DNA from: JALYTY01 sp964546935 | GTDB lineage: Bacteria; Vulcanimicrobiota; Vulcanimicrobiia; Vulcanimicrobiales; Vulcanimicrobiaceae | Assembly (NCBI GenBank): GCA_964546935.1 | Contig: CAZJLJ010000026.1 | Span: 1-43,375, forward strand | DNA: 43,375 nt | Direction of reading: 5' to 3' | Part shown: positions 1-6,879 of the stretch, one piece after another | Position numbering within the stretch: position 1 is the first letter of the stretch | Layout of the letters: every line of letters begins with the position of its first letter | Translations under genes and position numbers: made by a program | Notes under the pieces: generated by a model | What the model saw: only the letters and a program-made list of their open reading frames with translations | Databases searched by the model: none | Told to the model about the DNA's origin: nothing

Positions 1-24
1 GCAAAATAGGCGTTCTAGGCACAT

Positions 25-118
25 GGGAGCGTACGAGTCTGGTGGCTCGCACGGTCTTCAAAATCGCTGAGGCCGCCTAACCGCGGCTGGTAGGTTCGAT
101 TCCTACACGCTCCCGCCA
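25..118 (+). tRNA. selC: Selenocysteine tRNA (tRNA-Sec, anticodon TCA)
   Basis: Folds as a bacterial tRNA-Sec of 94 nt with the 3' CCA encoded (116-118). The acceptor stem is 8 bp (25-32 with 107-114), G115 is the discriminator, and the T stem is 5 bp (90-94 with 102-106, loop TTCGATT), giving the 8+5 arrangement that distinguishes tRNA-Sec. The D stem is 6 bp (34-39 with 44-49) with a 4-nt loop. The anticodon TCA is at 58-60 in loop CTTCAAA. A long variable arm pairs 72-76 with 83-87. The anticodon stem is imperfect: T55-A63, G54-T64, G53-C65, C52-G66, then a bulged C67 or an A-C mismatch. It inserts selenocysteine at UGA with SelA, SelB and SelD; those genes are not in the window and may lie just to the left. 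A suppressor tRNA is a less likely reading because of the 8-bp acceptor stem and 6-bp D stem. Confidence 0.93.
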
Positions 119-574
119 CGTTTCATCGCGTTCCGCAGTTTGTTCGCCGTCGCGGACCGCGAGCACAGGAATGTCGCTTTGCTCGAGGAGCCGCACGCAC
201 ACGCTGCCCAAAATCGCGCGCATTACTCCTTTGCGCCCGTGCGTTCCAACCACTATTAAATCCGCCTTGGCTGCGTGCGCGACGTTCAATAGGACTGACG
301 CCGGAGCGCCGTCGATGCGGTCGGTTACGATTGAAAAACCTCGTTCCAACGCAAGCTCTGCCGCGCTTTCCAACGCGTTGTCGGCCTCCTGCGCCAGAAG
401 ATCCGGCGCCCCATCCGGCGCACGCGTTAAACCGCCGGCCTCGATGTAGTCGACGGCTGCAACAACCCTTATTTCAGGCATAATTTTGAGGTCGCCGGCA
501 AAATCGAGCGCGACCTGTAAGGCCCGGTGCGCTATTTCGGATCCATCCGTCCCGACCACGATCGTTTTAATCAT
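77..574 (-). CDS. Universal stress protein, UspA family
   Basis: A 165-residue single-domain cytoplasmic Usp. It begins with the family hallmark MIKTIVVGTDGSE, and near residues 109-126 it carries the nucleotide-binding pattern G-2x-G-9x-G-S (GTHG...LGS), so it probably belongs to the ATP-binding class. The usual Usp fold ends at about residue 141 (IPVLAVR). The remaining C-terminal residues are read antisense through the 3' half of the selC tRNA gene, and the TAG stop (79-77) lies in the tRNA variable arm. That tail (about 24 residues) is therefore unlikely to be conserved. Start ATG at 574. It is divergent from the small secreted-protein gene at 670. Family members help in stress survival, but the specific role here cannot be read from sequence. 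Confidence 0.9.
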   Translation of the reverse strand: MIKTIVVGTDGSEIAHRALQVALDFAGDLKIMPEIRVVAAVDYIEAGGLTRAPDGAPDLLAQEADNALESAAELALERGFSIVTDRIDGAPASVLLNVAHAAKADLIVVGTHGRKGVMRAILGSVCVRLLEQSDIPVLAVRDGEQTAERDETWRERVGIEPTSRG

Positions 575-669
575 TTACACGTATATTCGCACACCCGCCG
601 CCATCGTGCGAAGAGGGCTCGGCACGCCGGAGATTCACGTGGACCGCCGAATTTTGTGTTAGCTCAGCT

Positions 670-1092
670 ATGCCGGGACATTTGTTGCTCGCCGCCACCA
701 TCGCCGCCGCTTCGGCGCAACATTGGATCGCGGACTCGAACACCGCAATGGCAATTACCGGCGATGTTACGTTCACGCCAACGCGCATCGCGTTTCAGAA
801 CGGCAGAGCGCTTCCCATCCGGCGAGAGTCCCGGGGAACGTACGAAACCTATCGAGTGCTTTCTCGTTCCAACCCGGTTTTGCAGAATGGAAACACGGTG
901 TGCGGTCCGTCCGCTCCGTCATACCTTACGGTGCGGTATGGCCACGACCGGTCCTCAACCGAAACCGCAGTGTACGTTGTGTTCTACACGGGCGCAAAGC
1001 CGCCGCACCGTTTCGAGGACCCCTCGAACCTGTGTGCGACGTTCACTTACTCGATGAAGCCGGTGCAGACCGCGGTTGCCTTATCCCACTGA
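670..1092 (+). CDS. Small secreted protein of unknown function
   Basis: 140 residues starting at ATG 670, with a short N-terminal hydrophobic segment (LLLAATIAAASA) that reads as a signal peptide cleaved after about residue 16. The mature part begins HWIADSNTAMAITGD and has two well-spaced cysteines (CGPSAPS near residue 78 and LCATF near residue 122) that could form a disulfide. I do not recognise a named family, although the SNTAMAITGD-type opening looks like a conserved start of a periplasmic domain. It is divergent from the Usp gene with 95 bases between. Its 3' end overlaps the convergent gene at 1081-1785 by 12 nt. Function unknown. Confidence 0.7.
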   Translation: MPGHLLLAATIAAASAQHWIADSNTAMAITGDVTFTPTRIAFQNGRALPIRRESRGTYETYRVLSRSNPVLQNGNTVCGPSAPSYLTVRYGHDRSSTETAVYVVFYTGAKPPHRFEDPSNLCATFTYSMKPVQTAVALSH

Positions 1093-1785
1093 GGTTCGGA
1101 AGAGTTTCGGACACAGAAGCACGTCGACCGGCTGACCCGCAAGCGAGTCGATATCGTCTTCATTAACGTTGAACTGGATACTCTGTGGCCATCCACCCCA
1201 TGGCTCGGGGAACGGGACTTTCAATTTGATGTAGTGGTATTCGCCTGTTGCCGTAGCCAACCGCAGGACCAGCATTTGCGATTCGCGCGGAATCTTCGGG
1301 TCGGAGTAAAGCCACACGTAGAAAGCATCTTGATCGTTTTCTACGTTGATGTTCGACGGCAGTGGATCTTCTACGGGCTTGTTGCATTGCGTATCGCCCG
1401 GAAACAGCACGAAGGTCGGCGCTACGTAAAGGAATGACGGCGGCGCGGTGCCCTGTAGCAACATCGGCTGGGTTCTGGGGGGCTGCCCCTGTACGAGCGT
1501 TTCGTTGATGTTTCGGTTGTGCTCGGAGAGCAACGCCCAGTAATCCGTTGCGCTGCAGCCATATTTCGGGGTGGTAACTTGGACCTGAAAAATGCCTTGC
1601 GGAACGTCGAATTCATACTGCAGCGTCGAACCGTCGCCGCGATCCACCGTGAGCGATTTCTGAATGCGTTCGCGTCCGGTGCGATCGACGAGTTGTACGA
1701 TCGCGGTGACGGACCTTTCCGGCGAAAGTCTTGCGACGCGGCTGCACATCGCGGCGTGCAGAACAACATGCGACATTCCGATCAC
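1081..1785 (-). CDS. Hypothetical protein
   Basis: 234 residues with no family I can name. I chose the GTG at 1785 because a strong ribosome binding site, AAGGAG (1799-1794), lies 8 nt upstream; the in-frame ATG at 1776 would be 17 nt from it. The N-terminal half is a beta-rich segment (SVTAIVQLVDRTG, QYEFDVPQGIFQVQV) resembling an extracellular or carboxypeptidase-regulatory-type beta sandwich. Cysteines occur in KYGCSATDYW, TQCNKP and LLCPKL. There is no convincing signal peptide or membrane segment. It is divergent from the gene at 1849, so the 63 bases between them should hold both promoters, and it runs convergently into the gene at 670-1092. What it does is unknown. Confidence 0.65.
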   Translation of the reverse strand: MIGMSHVVLHAAMCSRVARLSPERSVTAIVQLVDRTGRERIQKSLTVDRGDGSTLQYEFDVPQGIFQVQVTTPKYGCSATDYWALLSEHNRNINETLVQGQPPRTQPMLLQGTAPPSFLYVAPTFVLFPGDTQCNKPVEDPLPSNINVENDQDAFYVWLYSDPKIPRESQMLVLRLATATGEYHYIKLKVPFPEPWGGWPQSIQFNVNEDDIDSLAGQPVDVLLCPKLFRTSVG

Positions 1786-1848
1786 TGCAATCTCTCCTTA
1801 GTCCTTGGTGAGGGATTCATTTTCGGCTTTCAAGAACGAACCTCATGT

Positions 1849-2325
1849 ATGACGCGCGGCGAGTTGATACGCACCGGTGCGAGCGGCGCATTGCTGCTCG
1901 GCGTCGTATCGTGCGCGCCCGCCGCCTATGATGACGAGCGGACAATGCTGCGTGTGATCAGCTCGGCAATACTTGCAGGCGCGTTGCCGTCCGGGCCCGG
2001 CGCCGCGGCGTCACTCGATGCTGCCGTCGATGGCGTAAAAACCGCGATATCCGGATTGCCGCCTTCCGTGCAGCGAGAGATCTCACAGCTTTTTTCGCTA
2101 TTGCAGTTTCCCCTCACCCGTGCTTTTGTTGCCAAGGTGCGCGCTCCGTGGTCACGCGCTTCAGAACAAGACGTTGTAGCGTTTTTGGAGCGCTGGCGAA
2201 CCAGCAACACGCTTCTGTTCCGCAGCGGATATCAAGCGCTGCACCAACTGGTCTATGCCGGCTGGTACGGCGGCGACGTTGCTTGGCAAGCAACCGGATA
2301 CGCCGGTCCGCCGGTCATTTCGTGA
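1849..2325 (+). CDS. Small exported subunit of a GMC dehydrogenase (gluconate 2-dehydrogenase subunit 3-like)
   Basis: 158 residues from ATG 1849. An open frame continues upstream to 1519 but lies over the divergent gene, so I reject it. The N-terminus (MTRGELIRTGASGALLLG) is a hydrophobic export signal ending in VVSC, a plausible lipobox, so this may be a lipoprotein. The rest is helical, with LRVISSAILAGALP at the start and WQATGYAGPPV at the end. Size, export signal and position directly before a GMC flavoprotein match the third, small subunit of membrane-bound gluconate/sorbitol-type dehydrogenases, which assists export or maturation of the flavin subunit. The GMC gene follows 19 nt later. 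Assignment rests on context plus a loose sequence resemblance. Confidence 0.65.
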   Translation: MTRGELIRTGASGALLLGVVSCAPAAYDDERTMLRVISSAILAGALPSGPGAAASLDAAVDGVKTAISGLPPSVQREISQLFSLLQFPLTRAFVAKVRAPWSRASEQDVVAFLERWRTSNTLLFRSGYQALHQLVYAGWYGGDVAWQATGYAGPPVIS

Positions 2326-2344
2326 TGTCGGAACGCTTTTCGCA

Positions 2345-3703
2345 ATGATAGCCGACCCGATCGCTGCGGGGTTGAGCCGCGGTTGGCGCGTCGAAGACGC
2401 GTCGACGTTCGACCGGGATCGCACGATCGATTGCGATGTTGCGATCGTCGGAACGGGCGCGGGNNNNNNNNNNNNNNNNNNNNNNNNNNNNNNNNNNNNN
2501 NNNNNNNNNNNNNNNNNNNNNNNNNNNNNNNNNNNNNNNNNNNNNNNNNNNNNNNNNNNNNNNCCGAATCCCAACAACGCGCTTTTGCGCGACGGAGCCG
2601 CGAAGCTCGGCATCCCGACCGCAGTCATTCCGCGAAACGTTCACGGTTGTAATAACCTTGGATATTGCGGCATGGGCTGTCCGATGAATGCGAAGCAGTC
2701 GATGCTTGTCACAACCATTCCGGCGGCGCTGGATCGGGGTGCGACACTGTTCGTACGCACCCGCGCACAACGGTTTCTTCACGACCGCAATCGCATCACC
2801 GCACTTGAATGTGCAGCGTTGGACAGTAGCGGGTTGCGGCCCGGGCCGCATTCGGTCACGGTTCGCGCCCGGACGTACGTTGCCGCCGGCGGTGCTATCA
2901 ATACGCCCGCGCTTCTTCTTCGCAGCGCCCTACCCGATCCATACAAAACGCTCGGCACGCGAACTTTTCTTCACCCCGTTGCCGTTTCAGCGGCGCTCAT
3001 GCCCGAAGTTGTCGCGGCGTTTTCGGGCGCGCCGCAGTCAATCTACAGCGATCATTTTTTACATACGCAGCCGATTGACGGCCCTGTAGGATATAAGCTT
3101 GAGGTTCCGCCGGTTCATCCGGTTCTGATGGCGACCACAACGCCGGGCTACGGCGTCGATCATGCGCGTTTGATGAAGAACCTTCCGAATACTCAAGTCA
3201 TCATCGCGCTTTTGCGCGACGGATTTCATCCAGAAAGTAAAGGTGGTAGCGTGGGCCTTAAGGCCGACGGCACACCACTGTTGGATTATTCGATTTCCCA
3301 ATATCTATGGGACGGAATGCGCCGTGCGCTATTAACGATGGCCGAGATCCAATTCGCTGCCGGGGCAAAAAGCGTAGTACCGATTCACGAGGCTATGCTC
3401 GAGCTGCATTCGGTCGGCGCAGCACGCAAGCAAATTCCGCAACTGCGGATGGAGATTCTTCGGATGTTCGTCGTGAGCGCCCATGTGATGGGTGGTTGCG
3501 GCATGGGCGCGGATCCACGCACCTCCGTCGTCGCGAGCAACGCGCGGCATCACCAGCTCGATAATCTTCACGTATTCGACGGATCGGCGTTTCCAACAAG
3601 CATCGGCGCCAATCCGCAGCTCTCGATCTACGGCATAGTGGCACGAAACGCAAGCGGGCTCGCGCAAGAACTCACCGGCGGTCGCGGCGAGCCGATAGCA
3701 TGA
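2345..3703 (+). CDS. GMC-family FAD-dependent oxidoreductase (gap inside)
   Basis: A flavin dehydrogenase or oxidase acting on alcohol or sugar groups. The visible parts are the start of the FAD-binding Rossmann motif (CDVAIVGTGAG, residues ~33-40), which runs into a 100-N gap at 2464-2563; a Cys-rich segment HGCNNLGYCGMGCPM, typical of the gluconate/cholesterol-oxidase-like branch; and the C-terminal GMC domain with the active-site His in SAHVMGGCGMG and the Asn of NPQLSIYG. I use ATG 2345, just after the small subunit gene ends at 2325; an upstream ATG at 2255 would overlap that gene by 71 nt. The distance from GTGAG to the next visible block is far shorter than in relatives, so the gap is probably longer than 100 bases and the apparent reading through it is coincidental. 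Substrate unknown. Confidence 0.88.
   Translation: MIADPIAAGLSRGWRVEDASTFDRDRTIDCDVAIVGTGAXXXXXXXXXXXXXXXXXXXXXXXXXXXXXXXXXXPNPNNALLRDGAAKLGIPTAVIPRNVHGCNNLGYCGMGCPMNAKQSMLVTTIPAALDRGATLFVRTRAQRFLHDRNRITALECAALDSSGLRPGPHSVTVRARTYVAAGGAINTPALLLRSALPDPYKTLGTRTFLHPVAVSAALMPEVVAAFSGAPQSIYSDHFLHTQPIDGPVGYKLEVPPVHPVLMATTTPGYGVDHARLMKNLPNTQVIIALLRDGFHPESKGGSVGLKADGTPLLDYSISQYLWDGMRRALLTMAEIQFAAGAKSVVPIHEAMLELHSVGAARKQIPQLRMEILRMFVVSAHVMGGCGMGADPRTSVVASNARHHQLDNLHVFDGSAFPTSIGANPQLSIYGIVARNASGLAQELTGGRGEPIA
2464..2563. other. Assembly gap (100 N) inside the GMC oxidoreductase gene
   Basis: Exactly 100 N, a conventional placeholder for a scaffold gap of unknown size. It removes most of the FAD-binding domain of the surrounding gene. 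Confidence 0.99.
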
Positions 3704-3737
3704 AGGGACAGAACGGCCGGCGGCCAAGCGCTTGCGA

Positions 3738-3923
3738 ATGGAACATACGCTTGTTCACTTGGCCGCAACGGCGGCATGGCTGTTCTTCATTCTGTTCGTC
3801 TTCGCCGTGATCGGCGTGATCGCGACGATTCGTTGGATCGTCAACTTGGTGACTAGAGGCGAGCGCGCAGTGGTCAGCGGCGTGGAGGGCGTCGAAGAGC
3901 GCATTACGCACCGCGGTCCGTAA
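3738..3923 (+). CDS. Tiny single-pass membrane protein
   Basis: 61 residues from ATG 3738 (a TTG two codons upstream is also possible). One long hydrophobic helix spans about residues 7-35 (LAATAAWLFFILFVFAVIGVI), followed by a short amphipathic charged tail with VTRGERAVVSGVEGVEERI. No family recognised. It follows the GMC gene after 34 bases on the same strand and could be co-transcribed, perhaps as a membrane anchor, but no sequence feature ties it to the enzyme. Its stop (3921-3923) abuts the convergent GNAT gene stop. There is no clear ribosome binding site, so the call is moderate. Confidence 0.5.
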   Translation: MEHTLVHLAATAAWLFFILFVFAVIGVIATIRWIVNLVTRGERAVVSGVEGVEERITHRGP

Positions 3924-4670
3924 CTAAAAGAGGATCGTTTGAAACTCTGCGACGGTCGTAAAACCGACGCGGTCGTAGAGCGCAATCGCGCGCTCGTTGA
4001 AGTCGTTCACATATAGCGATAACGACGGCGACATCGTCAGAAGCCGTTCGCAGACCGCGCTGAGCGCGGCCGTTGCCAATCCTCGTCCTCGCATCTCCGG
4101 CGGCGTCCAAATGCCTTGCAATTGCGCAGTTTGCGGACTCCACGGTCCAACATTGCAATAGAAACAGAGCCGTCCGAACGATTCTCCGACCCACCACAAT
4201 CCGCGATCGATCATCGCACGAACGTTTGCAGTAAACTCCGGGGACGAACGGCGCGGGTCGTATTCCAGCTCCTGCGCGATCATCATGGCTGAGTTGTCGG
4301 CGACCTGCATCCACTCGTCGATGCGCGCTTTGCGCCCGACAACGGAATGGTCGTACGCGTTGAGATCGCCGCGTTGCAATTCCATGACGTATTGCCGCTC
4401 GCGCACGAGGCGCGGAGCCGGATGATCGGGTCCGACGCGTTGCCAATACGCCGCGATCGTTTCGCGTGGTCCGACGATCATGCGTTCACCGAAGTGCCGC
4501 CGGCCCACCGCGGCAAAAGCGTCGATCGCCGCGTCATCTTCGGCTGCAATAACGACTTGCCGGCCGAAATACCCGACGCCGCGTACGTTTCCCGAACCGT
4601 CATATGCTACGTGAATCGCGTCGCGTGTTGCCGGAGCAACGTCGAACAAGATGAGATACGTTAAAAACAC
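3924..4670 (-). CDS. GNAT-family N-acetyltransferase (two-domain type)
   Basis: 248 residues if translation begins at GTG 4670. The C-terminal third is a GNAT domain: MRGRGLATAAL (around residue 190) is the acetyl-CoA-binding R-G-x-G-A/L motif, and YVNDFNERAIALYDRVGF is the typical final strand-helix-strand. The N-terminal part resembles the extra acyltransferase-like domain of two-domain GNAT proteins. Oddly, the reading frame stays open upstream of GTG 4670 and encodes sequence (EGAALAYLSRAPVEN) that looks like the family's real N-terminus, yet no ATG, GTG or TTG exists before the in-frame stop at 4778-4776. An ATT at 4745-4743, three bases past the anti-sigma gene stop, would fit translational coupling. 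It is probably the last gene of the sigma/anti-sigma operon. Substrate unknown. Confidence 0.8.
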   Translation of the reverse strand: MFLTYLILFDVAPATRDAIHVAYDGSGNVRGVGYFGRQVVIAAEDDAAIDAFAAVGRRHFGERMIVGPRETIAAYWQRVGPDHPAPRLVRERQYVMELQRGDLNAYDHSVVGRKARIDEWMQVADNSAMMIAQELEYDPRRSSPEFTANVRAMIDRGLWWVGESFGRLCFYCNVGPWSPQTAQLQGIWTPPEMRGRGLATAALSAVCERLLTMSPSLSLYVNDFNERAIALYDRVGFTTVAEFQTILF

Positions 4671-4747
4671 GTTCTCGACCGGCGCGCGCGAAAGATAAGC
4701 AAGCGCCGCCCCTTCGTGCTTGCTCGTGAGCCTTTCGGTGGAAATCG

Positions 4748-5533
4748 TTAGTCGAGCGATTGTACTACCAGCGGTTTAGTTGTCGGTTGTTTGCTGCCGC
4801 CTTGCGGTTCGACGCTGAGCGCCACCGCAGCGGTTTGATCCGCGTTTTGCGGCAGAGCGATGACCGCGGCGCCGTGAGCATCCGGTACGAACGTGACGGA
4901 AGGCTCCATAAGTTTTCCGCCCTTGGGCAACGTCCACGCTTGATAAACTTTCCCACGCTCGGGCGCCGGCATGTCGTGCAACGTTAGATAGAGCCGGTGA
5001 TTCACGCGAACGATTTGTCCCTGGGCGATATTGAATCGTTGCGCTTGTTCGCTCGTAAGGTCCGCTACGGTGGCCCGTTCGGATGCAAGATTTTGGGCCA
5101 GCGCAGTAGAGCGATGCTGCACCTGCGCGAGCTGCGATTGCTCGGACTTCAGCTGTTGCATCAGCGAAAGGTTCATTAGAGACGAGTAGAGTGCGATGGC
5201 GAAACACGCGGCAGCTACAAGGTATGGGGGCCAAACGACCGGGCGCGCGCGGCGTGCTGGTGTCTTCGCAGCATCGTTCGTGTCTCTTCTAACCTGCTGC
5301 ATGATGCGCGCCTTGAGCAGCTCGCTCGGGACGACCGCTCCTTGTGTGTTATCCGCGCATGCCTCGGCCGTCATTCCAACCGAAGCGGCAGCAGGTGCCA
5401 GCGCGCGATATTCCGCGGCGCAAGTTTCGCAAGACGCTATATGGTCTCGCACGCGCCGGGCATCCGCAGCGGGCAGCGCACCGAGCGCGTAAACCGCGAC
5501 GTCGTCCAGCATCGCTTCGTGCTGAGCCGTCAT
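4748..5533 (-). CDS. RskA-type anti-sigma factor (zinc-finger ZAS domain, one membrane helix)
   Basis: 261 residues. The N-terminal cytoplasmic ZAS domain has the zinc-binding pattern, with His in MTAQHEAML and HIASCETCAAE near residues 31-41, which holds the cognate ECF sigma factor. One transmembrane helix lies near residues 102-118 (PYLVAAACFAIALYS). A coiled-coil-like stretch (LKSEQSQLAQVQHRS and following) leads to an extracytoplasmic RskA domain with the typical YQAWTLPKGG and VALSVEPQGGS blocks. Its ATG overlaps the sigma gene stop by 4 nt (ATGA), so the two are translationally coupled. It should release the sigma factor on an envelope signal through regulated proteolysis, as is known for RskA proteins; the signal is not visible here. 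Confidence 0.92.
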   Translation of the reverse strand: MTAQHEAMLDDVAVYALGALPAADARRVRDHIASCETCAAEYRALAPAAASVGMTAEACADNTQGAVVPSELLKARIMQQVRRDTNDAAKTPARRARPVVWPPYLVAAACFAIALYSSLMNLSLMQQLKSEQSQLAQVQHRSTALAQNLASERATVADLTSEQAQRFNIAQGQIVRVNHRLYLTLHDMPAPERGKVYQAWTLPKGGKLMEPSVTFVPDAHGAAVIALPQNADQTAAVALSVEPQGGSKQPTTKPLVVQSLD

Positions 5534-6066
5534 ACCGTCACCAACCCGTCGAGCATCGAACGCAGCCGTCGAAGTCCCGCGCGAATGCGCGTTTTTATCG
5601 TTCCGAGCGGAATGCCGGTGCGTCGCGCGATCTCTTCGTGGGTAATTCCCGAGAAAAATCCCAACTCGATTGGTTCGCGTTGTTCCGGCGGCAGCGATTC
5701 AAGCGCTGTGCGAAGCCGCGACGCATCGATGCTTGCGAACGCGACATCTTCGATGGAATCGGCTTCCGGCAAGCTTTCCGGTAGTTCGCTCTCGGCTCGC
5801 CCGGCGCGCGTTCGAAGCATGTCGAGCGCGCGATTTCGCGTTACGCGCACGATCCACGCCGCGAAATTGCCTCCGCGAAAGAGTTCCGGTGTGCTCCAAA
5901 GTTTCAAGAATACCGCCTGCGTCAGATCTTCGGCCGCCGAGACGTCGTTCATCATGCGCGTGGCGACTCCGTAGACTAGCCGGTGAAAGCGATCGTAAAG
6001 CAATTCGAATGCATCCGCGTCACGGGCGCGCACTCGGGCCATCAACTCCTCGACGTCGCGATCCAC
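5530..6066 (-). CDS. ECF RNA polymerase sigma factor (SigK-like, paired with RskA)
   Basis: 178 residues from GTG 6066. Region 2 is seen as FELLYDRFHRLVYGVA and DLTQAVFLKLW, and region 4 as LPPEQREPIELGFFSG followed by the helix-turn-helix THEEIARRTGIPLGTIKTRI. The frame is open further upstream, to 6363, but that would cover the divergent sirtuin gene and add sequence with no ECF character, so I start at GTG 6066, which gives the usual family length. It recruits RNA polymerase to an extracytoplasmic-stress regulon and is held by the anti-sigma factor encoded immediately downstream. The 97 bases between this gene and the sirtuin gene should contain the promoters for both directions; ECF loci are often self-activated. 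Confidence 0.9.
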   Translation of the reverse strand: MDRDVEELMARVRARDADAFELLYDRFHRLVYGVATRMMNDVSAAEDLTQAVFLKLWSTPELFRGGNFAAWIVRVTRNRALDMLRTRAGRAESELPESLPEADSIEDVAFASIDASRLRTALESLPPEQREPIELGFFSGITHEEIARRTGIPLGTIKTRIRAGLRRLRSMLDGLVTV

Positions 6067-6163
6067 GCACCACTGCTTCCGCTTTCTCGCATCCCTGACC
6101 TCGAATCCATAACGTGCTTGGGCTTCCGGCAGATTCTGTGAAGCCGAAAGGGAAGATCCCCAA

Positions 6164-6877
6164 ATGGATGCGCTCATCGACCGCTTGAGATCCGCCCGCT
6201 CGGTGCTTGCCTTGACCGGTTCGGGTATTTCCGCTGAGAGCGGTTTACCGACGTTTCGAGGAACCGGAGGCCTTTGGCGCACGCATCGCGTGGAGGAGCT
6301 CGCTTCCCCCGAGGGCTTTGCGCGCGATCCGCTTCTCGTGTGGACTTGGTATAACGAACGCAATGCGGTCCACCGAAAAGCGCAGCCGAATGCCGGGCAC
6401 TATGCGCTTTCGGCGCTGGAAGAGCGGTTCGCCGCTTTTACTCTGGCGACTCAAAACGTCGACTCATTGCACCTTCGTGCGGGCTCGCGAAACGTCGCGG
6501 AACTTCACGGAAGTTTGCGGGTCGCACGTTGCAATCGTTGCGGCGAGAGACGTCCGCTCGATGCATCGGGATTGCCGTTCGATGAAATCCAGCACGCCTG
6601 CGGCGGTAGATTCCGTCCCGACATTGTGTGGTTCGGCGAACCGCTCCCGCAAGAACCGTGGAGACGCGCCGCAGAAGCCGCTGCCCGCGCCGATGTGATC
6701 CTGGTAATTGGAACGAGTGCGGTGGTGTATCCGGCGGCTGCGCTTGCAACGCATTACGCAGGCGAAGCTTATATTGCTGAAATCAATCCGGAAGAGACGG
6801 CGATCAGCGATCGAGTCGATTGTGCGATCCGCGGCACCGCAGCGGAAAAGTTACCGCAACTGGTCGAACGGCTTTGA
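6164..6877 (+). CDS. cobB: NAD-dependent protein deacylase, class III sirtuin (CobB/SIRT5-like)
   Basis: 237 residues. The NAD-binding motif GSGISAESGLPTFRG spans residues 19-33, TQNVD is at 96-100, and the catalytic His is H115 in ELHGS. Y63 and R66 (WYNER) form the Y-x-x-R pair that in SIRT5 and bacterial CobB binds negatively charged acyl groups, so desuccinylase as well as deacetylase activity is predicted. The structural zinc site is unusual: C123 and C126 are present, but the second pair has only C146; the partner position is Gln143, with His144 beside it (QHACGG). Either His replaces Cys as a ligand or the site is weakened. Divergent from the ECF sigma gene, and ends 2 bases before the convergent cyclase homologue. 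Confidence 0.93.
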   Translation: MDALIDRLRSARSVLALTGSGISAESGLPTFRGTGGLWRTHRVEELASPEGFARDPLLVWTWYNERNAVHRKAQPNAGHYALSALEERFAAFTLATQNVDSLHLRAGSRNVAELHGSLRVARCNRCGERRPLDASGLPFDEIQHACGGRFRPDIVWFGEPLPQEPWRRAAEAAARADVILVIGTSAVVYPAAALATHYAGEAYIAEINPEETAISDRVDCAIRGTAAEKLPQLVERL

Positions 6878-6879
6878 AC

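Noticed and set aside
171..449. 92-residue plus-strand frame antisense to the Usp gene
   Set aside because: Low-complexity Arg/Ala composition opposite a well-conserved Usp domain; no ribosome binding site.
5530..6363. 277-residue version of the ECF sigma factor starting at 6363
   Set aside because: It would run over the divergent sirtuin gene, and the added ~99 residues have no sigma-factor character; GTG 6066 gives the usual length.
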